Shown piece by piece: positions 1-8,695 of a stretch of 64,000 nt of DNA (position 1 is the stretch's first letter; every line of letters starts with the position of its first letter). Made by a program: the position numbers and the translations under genes. The DNA lies in the IMG/VR virus record IMGVR_UViG_3300037245_001077, positions 112,534 through 176,533 of that record; one strand, written 5' to 3'. The stretch is from a virus. The notes below the pieces were generated by a model, which saw only the letters and a list, made by a program, of their open reading frames with translations, was not told the origin of the DNA and searched no databases.

Positions 1-1473
1 GAAGAGGTGCAAAAATTTCTTGTTAAGCACCGTATGCATACCCTGATCCAGGGGTTTGCTCGGAATCTTGCTAAGTATGGAGACATGTTCCTATCCTTGA
101 GGTATACGTATGAGGGGATTGATCGTATTCTCTATCTTCCCCCGGACTATATCCACCGTATTGGCCCTAGTCTGGATCAGATTAAGCACTTCAAGCTGGA
201 GCACCAGCTTGCCAAGGTTTCTCCCCGTCAAGATGGGCTGTTGCTCCCTTGGGAGTGTGTCCATTTAAGATTGCTTTCGTTCGGGTTCTCCACTCTTTAT
301 GGGCGTTCTATGATTGAGCCTGCACGTAAGCGTTGGTTGCACCTAAAACTTCTTGAAGATGCGGTTGCTATCTACCGTTTGAATCGGGCTGTTGAGCGGA
401 TCGTTTTCTACATCGATGTGGGTTCTGCTTCACCTTCTGAGTCTCTGCGGATTGTAAACACCTACAAACGGAAGTTTGGAAATAAGCGTTCTTACATTGA
501 TCCGTCGCAGGGTACATTCGAGCAGCAGTATGACCCCCACAACATGTTGGAAAACATCTACTGGCCTGTGAATAGTGCTACTGAGCGATCTCGCATCGAG
601 AAGCTGAACCCTCCGCCTGAGCAGGGACAACTTCAGGATCTTGATCACTTCAACGAGAAACTTTATGTGGCTCTAGGTATTCCGCGTGATTACCTAACTG
701 GAGAAACTTCAGGAAGCTGGAATAGCCGGGAAGCTTTGGCTCTTCAAGATGTTCGATTCTCCCGTAAGCTACATATGCTTCAGATTGCTCTCCTAGAGGG
801 CCTGGAGACCCTGTGCCGCTTCCACCTTGCTGTCCTGTGGGGCGATCCTGACAGAGCGGTAGCAGCTCGGTTTAATCTCCATCTAGCGGATATCTCTAAG
901 GTAGCTCGCCAACAGTACGACACCGTTATGCTTAATCGTATCCAGCTCTTGACCATGATGAATGATCTTGGTACTCAAATGAGCTTTAACCGGGACGTGT
1001 GGGTACCGTTTGTTGTTGAGAACTTCTTCCCTGATATTCCGAAAGAAATGATTTCGCAGTTGATCATCCCTGATGAAGAGTTGGCTGCGGCAGGAGATGA
1101 GTTAGACGCTATGAGAAATCCTCCTCCTGCTGCGGCAGCAGCTAAGAAACCTGCTGCGGCAGCAGCCAAGAAACCTGCTGCGGCAGCAGCCAAGAAACCT
1201 GCTGCTAAAAAGAAGAAGACTACTACTGAGGTTATCCGGCACACGATCATGAATGATTTGTTGAGCCGTAATCTCGTAGAAGATAAGGACAAAAAACTTT
1301 TAGAAGATCTCCTTGCTGTAAGTGGGACCATACAGGGTCCACAGGATTTCTCTTTTACTTTAGACCACCCTGTAGAAATTCCACGGAAAGTTTTACAAGA
1401 GTTGGTGAAGCAACATTCGAGGAAGAAGAAGCCTAATAGTGTCCTCGTGGAGACAACCAATGGGGGTAAGTAG
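1..1473 (+). CDS. Portal protein, T4 gp20-like (5' partial)
   Basis: The reading frame is open from base 1, so the gene begins upstream of the window; about 490 residues are visible. The central part has the look of a myovirus portal: a stretch with PPDYIHRI, an LRLLSFGFSTLYGRSMIEPA segment, and the GIPRDYLTGE motif followed by long helices. The portal is the dodecameric vertex through which DNA is packaged and ejected and on which the neck is built. The C-terminal third is unusual: three copies of AAAAAKKP encoded by a 24-base repeat, then a Lys-rich run and a further ~90 residues. It is followed with a 1-base overlap by the HU-like gene. Position before minor head protein, protease and capsid fits the assignment. 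Confidence is good for portal, lower for direct gp20 homology. Confidence 0.75.
   Translation, partial: EEVQKFLVKHRMHTLIQGFARNLAKYGDMFLSLRYTYEGIDRILYLPPDYIHRIGPSLDQIKHFKLEHQLAKVSPRQDGLLLPWECVHLRLLSFGFSTLYGRSMIEPARKRWLHLKLLEDAVAIYRLNRAVERIVFYIDVGSASPSESLRIVNTYKRKFGNKRSYIDPSQGTFEQQYDPHNMLENIYWPVNSATERSRIEKLNPPPEQGQLQDLDHFNEKLYVALGIPRDYLTGETSGSWNSREALALQDVRFSRKLHMLQIALLEGLETLCRFHLAVLWGDPDRAVAARFNLHLADISKVARQQYDTVMLNRIQLLTMMNDLGTQMSFNRDVWVPFVVENFFPDIPKEMISQLIIPDEELAAAGDELDAMRNPPPAAAAAKKPAAAAAKKPAAAAAKKPAAKKKKTTTEVIRHTIMNDLLSRNLVEDKDKKLLEDLLAVSGTIQGPQDFSFTLDHPVEIPRKVLQELVKQHSRKKKPNSVLVETTNGGK
1129..1200 (+). repeat. Three tandem 24-bp repeats in portal gene
   Basis: Units at 1129-1152, 1153-1176 and 1177-1200 are nearly identical (GCTGCGGCAGCAGCYAAGAA plus ACCT) and encode AAAAAKKP each time. 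The Ala/Lys composition resembles linker histone H1 tails. The near-perfect DNA identity suggests recent duplication or slippage. Confidence 0.9.
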
Positions 1474-1805
1474 TGTCAGTAACCTATCAGAAGTTGGCCG
1501 GTCGAATTCAGAATGACCCAAAGGCCCTAGACTACACACAAACGCAGCTCATGATCCTGATGAACAGGGTTTTCTTTCACATTGGGGATGCGCTAGCTTC
1601 CGGTGAAGACGTATACCTTGAAGGCTTTGGTCGGTTTTACCCAGACTGTAAACCCCCAAGAAAGATCAAGTCGGGGTTAACGTCAGAAGAGCACTTGACA
1701 GAGTTCAAAGTATTTGTTAAGTTCAATGCGTTTAAACAGTTAAATATCCAAGTGCAAGAATTGATGAAACGCTTGGGTATAGAAGATTACCCAGAAGGAG
1801 AGTAA
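1473..1805 (+). CDS. HU/IHF-like DNA-binding protein in head operon
   Basis: This 110-aa protein starts at a GTG that overlaps the portal stop by one base. Residues ~40-95 match the HU/IHF pattern: GEDVYLEGFGRFYP followed by PPRKIKSG and a later hydrophobic VFVKFNAFK, corresponding to the beta-arm and C-terminal helix. HU-family proteins bend and compact DNA as dimers. Its place between portal and minor head protein suggests a role tied to packaged DNA, to portal assembly, or simply co-transcription; the sequence does not decide. A second HU-like gene lies at 60450-60752. The flanks are longer than in bacterial HU (about 90 aa). Confidence 0.6.
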   Translation: MSVTYQKLAGRIQNDPKALDYTQTQLMILMNRVFFHIGDALASGEDVYLEGFGRFYPDCKPPRKIKSGLTSEEHLTEFKVFVKFNAFKQLNIQVQELMKRLGIEDYPEGE

Positions 1806-1806
1806 A

Positions 1807-1983
1807 ATGCTTCCGCACCAAAAGAACCCACAAAAAGAAGAAGAGCCGTTTACCACTATGGATAGAGAGATGGCTAAGGTCTACAAAGAGACCCATCCTC
1901 ATTACGATGAAGAAGATTACTACGGTACCAAAGCTGCACTTGAGCCGGATACTGAAGACGACGATGACAAAGAAACTGCATGA
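1807..1983 (+). CDS. Small acidic protein, unknown
   Basis: A 58-aa open frame starts one base after the HU-like stop (ATG 1807, with AAGGAG at 1795-1800 as ribosome site). It is polar and ends in an acidic tail (EPDTEDDDDKETA). It overlaps the start of the next gene by 20 bases, which argues for coupled translation. No family recognised. It could be a small chaperone or a linker peptide; short length keeps confidence moderate. Confidence 0.5.
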   Translation: MLPHQKNPQKEEEPFTTMDREMAKVYKETHPHYDEEDYYGTKAALEPDTEDDDDKETA

Positions 1984-2731
1984 AGCCAAGAATATTGGCG
2001 GTCATGCTGCGACAAAGAGTCCATGGCGACATCATGCGATAGTTGCCACTGTAAGTGCGGCCCTTCGCCCAGGTAGATCTCAAGCCCTACACGATGTAGG
2101 GCAGCGGATGATGTTCCCTCGTTTTGCTAGGCTTGAGGCCGAATTCCGTAGACAATTGACGGATACCTTCAAGACTATCACCACAAACGGGGAGATGAGC
2201 AACCGGAAGATAAAAAAGATCTTCCGGATTTTCTATACCCAAGCTTTTCAAATGGGGCAAGCTGTTTCCAAAGGGGGAATTAGCCAGAAGCTTCCTCCAC
2301 TTAACAAGGAGGATAAGCGGTGGTTAGAAACCTACCTGCGGAAAGAGTTTGATCTGTGGAAAAAGTTCATGGGCGATGTCCGGGCCAAAAAAGGAAAGAT
2401 GGATTACGACCAGCGTAAGGAGTTGTATGTTCAAAGCCTGAGATCCATGTATCACAGTTCTCGGGTGATTGCTACACCACCTATGACATTGTTCTATTGG
2501 ATGACCACTCCAGCGGAGCACTGTCCACATTGTTTGTACTTGCAGGCGAAAAGCCCGTACATAAAGGAAAATCTCCCTACGGTTCCCGCAAGTGGAGATA
2601 CGCAATGCCAGAGCAATTGTCGCTGTCATCTACGGGCAGTTCAAGTTACCATCGTGGAATATCTTAGGGTCAAACAAAAAGCCCCGACTCGTCAGGAGCT
2701 TCTTCGGGGAATGCGTGCCCTCACCAGATAA
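1964..2731 (+). CDS. Minor head / head morphogenesis protein, MuF-like
   Basis: The frame is open from 1907, but ATG 1964 gives a normal start and a 255-aa protein. The C-terminal half has the signature of phage Mu gpF-type head morphogenesis proteins: a CPHC pair (about residue 187) and the later GDTQCQSNCRCHLRAV segment, the usual 'GxxxCxxNCRC' close of this domain, with four or more cysteines that may bind metal. Such proteins are present in few copies inside the head near the portal. Gene order (portal, then MuF-like) is typical. No toxin domain is visible after the MuF region. Confidence 0.72.
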   Translation: MTKKLHEAKNIGGHAATKSPWRHHAIVATVSAALRPGRSQALHDVGQRMMFPRFARLEAEFRRQLTDTFKTITTNGEMSNRKIKKIFRIFYTQAFQMGQAVSKGGISQKLPPLNKEDKRWLETYLRKEFDLWKKFMGDVRAKKGKMDYDQRKELYVQSLRSMYHSSRVIATPPMTLFYWMTTPAEHCPHCLYLQAKSPYIKENLPTVPASGDTQCQSNCRCHLRAVQVTIVEYLRVKQKAPTRQELLRGMRALTR

Positions 2732-2764
2732 GCTGCGGTATTCATTAACTGGTAGGAGTTGGAT

Positions 2765-3238
2765 ATGAATTTGGTTGAAAAGCTAGACGCCTTCCTCACA
2801 GACATGTTGGGGAAAGGGTTTTCTGGGGGTGAGATTGCGGAACTACTCCTATTTGAAGATTTTCAATTATCGGAGACCGTAAAGCGTGTTCGCCGTAAAG
2901 TAAGTGGGATCAACGTTACTATACGTAAAGTGGGGCGTCCTAACCCCCTTAGATCTCAAAAAGCTAAGAGAGCTGCACGTGCCCACAGAGCTACTCGGGC
3001 AGCCGCTTCGCGTAGGTTCCAACGGTCTCCTAAGGCCAAGCAGATGCGTCGAGTGATGTCTCGGGTACGGAAGACTAAGCCTAAGCGTCTTAGCCGTCCT
3101 AAGCGTCCAGCAATGCGGCGTCCTAAGCGTCCAGCAACCCGGCGTCCTAAGCGTATAGCGACACGGCGTCCTAAGCGTTCAGCGACACGGCGTCCTAGAG
3201 TGAAGCGGTATGGTCCTCCTCGTCGGCGTAGGCGGTAA
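2765..3238 (+). CDS. Protamine-like Arg/Lys-rich protein
   Basis: ATG 2765 is preferred over TTG 2759 because the TAGGAG at 2751-2756 is then well spaced; the protein has 157 aa. The first ~50 residues look like an ordinary helical domain. The rest is overwhelmingly basic, with four to five copies of an RPKRxATR unit near the end and a final run of arginines. No fold is recognised for the tail. The composition resembles protamines and histone tails and suggests binding to packaged DNA or to acidic scaffold. It sits in the head operon after the MuF-like gene. Confidence 0.6.
   Translation: MNLVEKLDAFLTDMLGKGFSGGEIAELLLFEDFQLSETVKRVRRKVSGINVTIRKVGRPNPLRSQKAKRAARAHRATRAAASRRFQRSPKAKQMRRVMSRVRKTKPKRLSRPKRPAMRRPKRPATRRPKRIATRRPKRSATRRPRVKRYGPPRRRRR
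3095..3200 (+). repeat. 24-bp tandem repeats encoding RPKRxATR
   Basis: Four full units at 3095-3118, 3119-3142, 3143-3166 and 3167-3190 share CGTCCTAAGCG starts, followed by a partial unit. They encode the basic octapeptide repeats of the Arg-rich protein. Confidence 0.88.
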
Positions 3239-3241
3239 ATT

Positions 3242-6200
3242 ATGAGAGTTGGGGACACTTTTCCTTCTAATGTTCGTTGGCGTTTCTATGACATCATGGA
3301 AATTGACCAAAAAGAATTTAGAAAACGCAGCAACCACAACGGTATTACCAAGTTGATGTGGCATGGCCTCTTCGGGGGCAATTCTAAAACTTTGCCCATG
3401 GTGTATGTCAACGGTATTCCCGCAGAAGAAACTCCTGACCGGGAGAAGTATCTCGTACTTCGCCCAAAGGGGAGAGAGGGGCTACTTTCGGCTACTGCCC
3501 TAGCAACTAAGCACGGGCATCTTCCTCGTAGCTTTTCTGCTTATCTTGTAGCGCCTTCTCCCGAGTTCTTTGAAAGTTTGTCAGTAAAAGCATATGGGCT
3601 TTGGCAGGACGTTGCAGATAGGAAAATAACTGCGAAAGCTGCTGAAGGAAAAATAGAAGACTTCGTTAACAGAGAAGCCGATAAGATTGTTTTAGGGCGA
3701 ATAGTTATCCGGGCGAATAGCCGATCAACCAAAAGAGAGTGGACCTCCTTCCAGGTGAGCGCGGATATGGGTAGCCGGGAAGTCATGCGTTGGGGAGGAT
3801 TGGCTGTTGGTACAAGTAATTTTCCTGCACAAGAGAAAGCAAAGCTTACAACAGGGATTAGCCCCAGTAACCGAGAGCTAGATGTTCGTTCAGCGGTTAC
3901 TCTAAACTATTATGCTGGGGCTTGGAAACTGTTCCAAAAGTTTGTGACCAGTCCTAGAACATCAGAGGGGCCTATAGCTCAACTCCATAAAGCTTTGAAC
4001 GCTGGTTCGGTACGCGAAGGTTATGACACAGCAGACACGCCACACAAAAGAAAGCCTGAAGGGACGCCTGAGGTTCCTAAAGAAGAAGACAAGCCCACTT
4101 TCCGTAGACAAGAGTACAACCGCAGTAAGGTTGTTCCCTCTCGTCCCGTGACAGGTGGTGGGGATGCCGCTAATTTTGTCACCGCGAAAACGAGTGAAAA
4201 AGTATGGCAAAATGCCCAAGGGGTGTACATAGTCCCTAAGGATATGAACAGAAGGTCGATGGGGAGGCTACAGCCTGTTAGCACAGTGGCTCCTTTGGTT
4301 GAGACAAGTGAGTTCAAGGTAATCTTTGGGATTGTGTATGACCACCCACTGTTTAACTCTAGACTCAAAGACCAAATTTGGTGGTACTCTAACCGAAACC
4401 AGTTTATTGCTTCTGCCAAAGAATACGCCATGATGTTTGGAGATCAAGCGCACTTGGCCTATCGGATTATCCCAAAAAGAGGGAAATTGGCCAATACGTA
4501 CATCTCCAAGAACGTGTTTTCTTCACAGTTTACTAGCCCGGAAGTGAATGAAACTACGATTGAGCTAGGGCGTTTGGTACAATCTTTCATTCGAGCAGGG
4601 AAAGAGGGCCAACGGCAATACCCCGTTATAGTCCAAAAACGGTTAGGTATCACGGAAAAGGATATACGTAACACGGACAAGGATGAGCGTCCAGAATCAG
4701 TTACTCCTGAAGCTTGGGTTCACTACTTACGTTGGGTTCGTAGGCAGACCAGAGGTGTTTTGGGGCTTAACATTATGGCCTCAATTCCTAAGAAGTATGT
4801 GGACCTTGATACTGGAAAACTCAAGCCTCTTCAATTCTCTCGGTATGACCAGAAAGCGCGTATTGGGCGTAAGAGAACAGAGCAGTTCACAGGAGAAAAA
4901 GACGCTAAGGGTAAGGCTATTGAGCCTTGGGGCCTTTACTTGATCCAGTACCTACTAGCTTACAAAGCCAACCGATCAATGTCGGGGGCTACGTTTATGA
5001 TCCCGCTCAATGTTTTACGTGCTACTAAGGTAGAATTGTCTCCGCGTAATAGCTTAAAACGAATTGATGCAATCTCGTTGAAGAAGCTATTACGAGAGCA
5101 CTACAATAAATACCGTTTTCTGTCTAGTGGGAATTGGCATTTCATCAAAGCTGAAACACATCTTCATTTTCCATTTGCACGATTGATTCGACCTATGGTT
5201 GTTGTTAGTAAGGAAAAACTGGATAAGATCAACCAAAAGATTAGCTATCCAGGGATCAGACGTACTCATCATGGGTACGTAATTGATGGGATTGAGTACT
5301 CAGCTTACGCTATGGTAGTGGCTATGCCCCCATCAGTGGCTGACAAAGAGTTTGGGCTGTTGAATCGCCACGCATACGCACGCCAGATTATTGACGAACC
5401 AGAGATGGTGTATCGTCTACGGCGTACTATCCGAGGCCACCGCCAATCAATGCGGGACATGGGGTTAACCAACGTTTATCTTAAGCTCCAAGGGTTAACA
5501 GATGAAGATCCAGATGTTATGATGGGTAAAAGCCCTGGTGTATCTTTCCACACGAAGAAGTCACTTGCCGGTACAGATCCTATAGACGTACTTGGGAAAA
5601 CTTCAACGATTCTTCCTACGGATTACTACGCTAAGTTTAACGAAATTGGGAAGAGATGGGAACCTATTATTAAATCGGTTCTTGATAGAGCAGGTAACGT
5701 TGTTAAACGTACTGTTATGGGGTACCAAAGTACTAATGATCTTGCACAAAAACACTCAGCATACATACAGTACATCGAGGAAGTGATTAAACTTAACCCA
5801 GCAGTGCGTGGTTATCTCAAACGGTATCTTGCGGATCTGGCACGAGTAAGGGCTACTCCTGGGACAGAACAAGGGGAAATGGCTGCTGCTGCCGATATTT
5901 TTGTTAAGTATTTGGAGCGAGAAGTTAATCCTGGTTCAGGGAAACATTACCGGGTACCTACACTCATTAACCGCTTAGGACTTACAGAGTACCACGCTCC
6001 TTGGGGTTCGGTACATGGTTCTTCTCAAATGATGACCACAAAAGCTCCTTCTGAAGATGTGGCAAAATTGATTATTCTGCACCGACTACTTCGTCGTTCT
6101 GCTCAGAACAAAGCCGTAGGTCGGGTAATGAACGTGACGAGATTTAGGGGAAGAGGGAAATTGTTTCCTGATCTCCATGGACGTATTTTGGCACAATGGG

Positions 6201-6352
6201 CTTCGGCTAAGTTTATGGTGGTCGCAAGTCATGATCCTAAAGGAGTGCGTCGGATTGAACAACGGAGATTCTATAGCGCCCGATCAAGAGAAGTTCAGCA
6301 GGCTGCCCCCATGGGAGACCATCGTTACGCTAAGATGCTACGGACAGATTAA
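3242..6352 (+). CDS. Unknown 1036-aa protein of head-gene block
   Basis: A long uninterrupted frame begins three bases after the previous stop, with no strong ribosome site, and ends in a TAATG overlap with the next gene. The product is basic overall, with no convincing signal peptide, membrane segment or catalytic motif that I can recognise. A charged, probably disordered stretch (~residues 255-300, rich in Lys, Glu and Pro) separates an N-terminal from a larger C-terminal part. Its position among virion genes suggests a structural or internal head protein. Size would allow an enzyme, but no evidence supports a specific one. Confidence 0.6.
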   Translation: MRVGDTFPSNVRWRFYDIMEIDQKEFRKRSNHNGITKLMWHGLFGGNSKTLPMVYVNGIPAEETPDREKYLVLRPKGREGLLSATALATKHGHLPRSFSAYLVAPSPEFFESLSVKAYGLWQDVADRKITAKAAEGKIEDFVNREADKIVLGRIVIRANSRSTKREWTSFQVSADMGSREVMRWGGLAVGTSNFPAQEKAKLTTGISPSNRELDVRSAVTLNYYAGAWKLFQKFVTSPRTSEGPIAQLHKALNAGSVREGYDTADTPHKRKPEGTPEVPKEEDKPTFRRQEYNRSKVVPSRPVTGGGDAANFVTAKTSEKVWQNAQGVYIVPKDMNRRSMGRLQPVSTVAPLVETSEFKVIFGIVYDHPLFNSRLKDQIWWYSNRNQFIASAKEYAMMFGDQAHLAYRIIPKRGKLANTYISKNVFSSQFTSPEVNETTIELGRLVQSFIRAGKEGQRQYPVIVQKRLGITEKDIRNTDKDERPESVTPEAWVHYLRWVRRQTRGVLGLNIMASIPKKYVDLDTGKLKPLQFSRYDQKARIGRKRTEQFTGEKDAKGKAIEPWGLYLIQYLLAYKANRSMSGATFMIPLNVLRATKVELSPRNSLKRIDAISLKKLLREHYNKYRFLSSGNWHFIKAETHLHFPFARLIRPMVVVSKEKLDKINQKISYPGIRRTHHGYVIDGIEYSAYAMVVAMPPSVADKEFGLLNRHAYARQIIDEPEMVYRLRRTIRGHRQSMRDMGLTNVYLKLQGLTDEDPDVMMGKSPGVSFHTKKSLAGTDPIDVLGKTSTILPTDYYAKFNEIGKRWEPIIKSVLDRAGNVVKRTVMGYQSTNDLAQKHSAYIQYIEEVIKLNPAVRGYLKRYLADLARVRATPGTEQGEMAAAADIFVKYLEREVNPGSGKHYRVPTLINRLGLTEYHAPWGSVHGSSQMMTTKAPSEDVAKLIILHRLLRRSAQNKAVGRVMNVTRFRGRGKLFPDLHGRILAQWASAKFMVVASHDPKGVRRIEQRRFYSARSREVQQAAPMGDHRYAKMLRTD

Positions 6353-7401
6353 TGGGTTTTTTGGTTATCGAACGTCACGTATTTTACGCAGAGGGGAAAG
6401 AATATGCTGACCCGCGTTCTGCTGGGCAGACTCATCTCTTTTTGCGTCACCAACGTGTGCCTTGGGAAAATAGTTTCTACAAGAGCGTGGTATACCTTTC
6501 TGGTGCTCAGTTGTCTACTCCTCCTTCTAGTGGAGGACGTTCGGCTGGAATCGAAACCATGCGTGAGTACTTTTTGGGGAGTAAGAAATATGCTCACCCA
6601 AGACTTATCGTGGGGGATATCCATTCATCTAATGAAATTATGTCCAAGAGTCAGATCGGGCAACTTTTAGTAGGGTCATACGCTCGCCGGTACAGTGCTT
6701 TCGCTAGAGAACACACAATCCGAAAGCCTAAAGACAGAGGGAATGAGGGGTGGTTTGTTTTTGACCCCTCTCAACCTGGACGGAAAGCGTTGAAGCGGGA
6801 TACCTACTTACGGTTGGCTAGAGCAGTAGTCAAGAAGATGTCTCCTAACAAAACTACGCGCCCTAAAATGTACACAGGTAAAGATGGTCGTCGTCGGCGT
6901 TATGACACGGACAAGATTATTGTTTTGGGTATGGGGTATCGGTTAGCTTACTACCACGGTCCAACTTCTGAGTTGGCGGATATGGGAGCCGATAACAAGC
7001 TGCAACGTCGAGTTAACCAGTTCTTAAGTAAGCAAGCAGGCTCTGTAGGTGAAGCAGGGAAAGAACAGTGGTTCGTACTTGGGAAGTTCAAGACCGCGTA
7101 TGCGAGTGTTCGTGCGCGTCCTACTCCTCATGGTAGACAGATGAAGGTTTTAACTTACCGTCAGGGTAAGGGTTTACGCCCAGTAGCTAGAGAAGAAAGT
7201 ACAGCCATTAGGCCCCTGTTCATTGTTAACGCTAGGACAGAACAAGAAGCTAAAGAGGAGGCTCAAAAGCGTTTTTCGCAGATGATGGGTACAGATTCGG
7301 TCCAACGTCGGCAAGCTGTACTTCAACAGGAGAAGTGGGTTGATAGCGGAGAAGCTGTCATCCCGCGTAGAATATGGAACATGCACCGCTCAAACCATTA
7401 G
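6352..7401 (+). CDS. Unknown 349-aa basic protein
   Basis: Starts inside the stop of the 1036-aa gene (TAATG), so it is very likely made by translational coupling. The product is rich in Arg and Lys, with a GKDGRRRRYDTDK patch near residue 180. No known motif is seen. It closes the 3242-7401 pair and is followed by a 74-base gap. Confidence 0.6.
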   Translation: MGFLVIERHVFYAEGKEYADPRSAGQTHLFLRHQRVPWENSFYKSVVYLSGAQLSTPPSSGGRSAGIETMREYFLGSKKYAHPRLIVGDIHSSNEIMSKSQIGQLLVGSYARRYSAFAREHTIRKPKDRGNEGWFVFDPSQPGRKALKRDTYLRLARAVVKKMSPNKTTRPKMYTGKDGRRRRYDTDKIIVLGMGYRLAYYHGPTSELADMGADNKLQRRVNQFLSKQAGSVGEAGKEQWFVLGKFKTAYASVRARPTPHGRQMKVLTYRQGKGLRPVAREESTAIRPLFIVNARTEQEAKEEAQKRFSQMMGTDSVQRRQAVLQQEKWVDSGEAVIPRRIWNMHRSNH

Positions 7402-7434
7402 AGGACTTCTCTTAAAAAGTTTGGTTCCTGAGGG

Positions 7435-7441
7435 TTTATTG
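7435..7441 (+). promoter_or_regulatory. TTTATTG element, candidate phage promoter motif
   Basis: The 7402-7475 gap contains TTTATTG 41 bases before the next start. The same heptamer occurs upstream of several other starts (17250, 21174, 58429, 60879). Its function as a promoter element is inference only. Confidence 0.25.
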
Positions 7442-7475
7442 TGTGTGGATGCATAGATTTGATAGGAGGATTGAC

Positions 7476-7844
7476 ATGAATCGCCCAATAGACACGCTCT
7501 ACTATCAGTGGGTTGCTAATGAAGAAGACAAGCAGATCCCAACTGTGTTTGAAGAGATTACTGAAATGGAAGACGCTGAGAAGTTCGATGACCTTCTAAG
7601 CGTGTATGCTGATGCCGTTGCTGCCCTGATCGAAGGGGAAGTAGCACATCGTGCGCTGATCGAAGAGTACATCACCCAGGCCACTTGTGACGAAGCATTG
7701 CAGGAAGCTGGCCAAGAAGAAATTGCCCAAGCCATCCAAGAGATGGAAGACGTTCAAGAGAGTGAACAAGACGTAACCGCTTGCAGGAATTCTTTGGATA
7801 TCCTGCACACTAGCCTCGTGAAAACGTTTGCTCGGGGCGAGTAA
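7476..7844 (+). CDS. Small acidic protein, unknown
   Basis: ATG 7476 follows AGGAGGA at 7464-7470; the frame extends upstream to 7443 but has no ribosome site there. The 122-aa product is strongly acidic and predicted helical, with many Glu/Ala runs. This looks like a small scaffold or chaperone-type protein, but no family is recognised. It opens a new translation unit, with a strong ribosome site after a gap. Confidence 0.6.
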   Translation: MNRPIDTLYYQWVANEEDKQIPTVFEEITEMEDAEKFDDLLSVYADAVAALIEGEVAHRALIEEYITQATCDEALQEAGQEEIAQAIQEMEDVQESEQDVTACRNSLDILHTSLVKTFARGE

Positions 7845-7849
7845 AACTG

Positions 7850-8323
7850 ATGAATAAGAAACCGTTAGTTCGGGCGTCACAGATCACCAATGCTGAGGCT
7901 GTACGTGAGGCTCTAAATCGGCTACTATACGGCGACGATGAAGCGCCTAGAGACACGAAAGCTTACGGTTGGAACAAGCTCCACTATGATGAGGGGAGAG
8001 ACGACATGAAGATGTGGTACGAAGAATTGCAGGACATTGATAAGGTCATTTCGGAAGCTGAAGAGGTTAACCCTACAGACCTACCCACGGGTGGGTTAGT
8101 AGAGAAGCTGGATGTCGCAGCAGAGAAATTGAGTAGTTGGTACGCAGCGGCTGTGCCTATTTACCAAAAGCGCATTCTCCATATTCGTTATGACGAGTTG
8201 GCAGAGCTTGCTGGTGACCTTCGTTCTGGAAAGATTAACTCGGCAGAAGCTCAAGCACGTTTTGACGATGTGATGGCAGACGTTAGTGAGATTGTAGACT
8301 TTTCGAAGTTCATGGAGGGTTAA
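7850..8323 (+). CDS. Unknown 157-aa helical protein
   Basis: Starts five bases after the previous stop. The product is polar, acidic and helical, with no recognised motif. It lies between two other small unknown genes in the head block and is probably co-expressed with them. Confidence 0.55.
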   Translation: MNKKPLVRASQITNAEAVREALNRLLYGDDEAPRDTKAYGWNKLHYDEGRDDMKMWYEELQDIDKVISEAEEVNPTDLPTGGLVEKLDVAAEKLSSWYAAAVPIYQKRILHIRYDELAELAGDLRSGKINSAEAQARFDDVMADVSEIVDFSKFMEG

Positions 8324-8326
8324 GCC

Positions 8327-8695
8327 ATGCCGACCCTATCGTTTGATGGGTCGGTCTACTACTCTAGCGAGGTTGATCGTAGGGAGCTAGTAAGGCTTGC
8401 CCCGTCGTATGATGTTGATGTGCTCATGCAACGTGCTCGGTCTACTATCGTGGCCGCTGACGTTCATGAAATCAACTTTACTGATTTGCCTAACAACAAG
8501 GCTACCAACATTCTTCTCTCTGTAGCAGAGGGGGATGTTGATGTGGCTATTACGGATGATAATTCCGTTGTCAGTACGTATAACCTAAAACCGTCAGGTA
8601 TGATAATCTTGATGAATACGCTTGTTACGGACCTCACTATTACGGCTATTGCCGACTCCGTGTATGACTTGATCGCTGCTGGGAAAGCATCATAA
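8327..8695 (+). CDS. Unknown 122-aa protein, possible beta-rich virion protein
   Basis: Starts three bases after the previous stop and ends overlapping the next ATG by one base (TAATG). The second half alternates hydrophobic and polar residues in the manner of beta strands. No family recognised. A small decoration or head accessory protein is possible. Confidence 0.5.
   Translation: MPTLSFDGSVYYSSEVDRRELVRLAPSYDVDVLMQRARSTIVAADVHEINFTDLPNNKATNILLSVAEGDVDVAITDDNSVVSTYNLKPSGMIILMNTLVTDLTITAIADSVYDLIAAGKAS

Noticed and set aside
975-1460. Minus-strand frame opposite the portal repeats
   Set aside because: It is an Ala/Gly-rich shadow of the Ala/Lys repeat and has no independent support.
3095-3200. 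Iteron-type origin repeats
   Set aside because: The 24-bp units are in frame and encode a basic octapeptide; no A+T-rich unwinding region is next to them.
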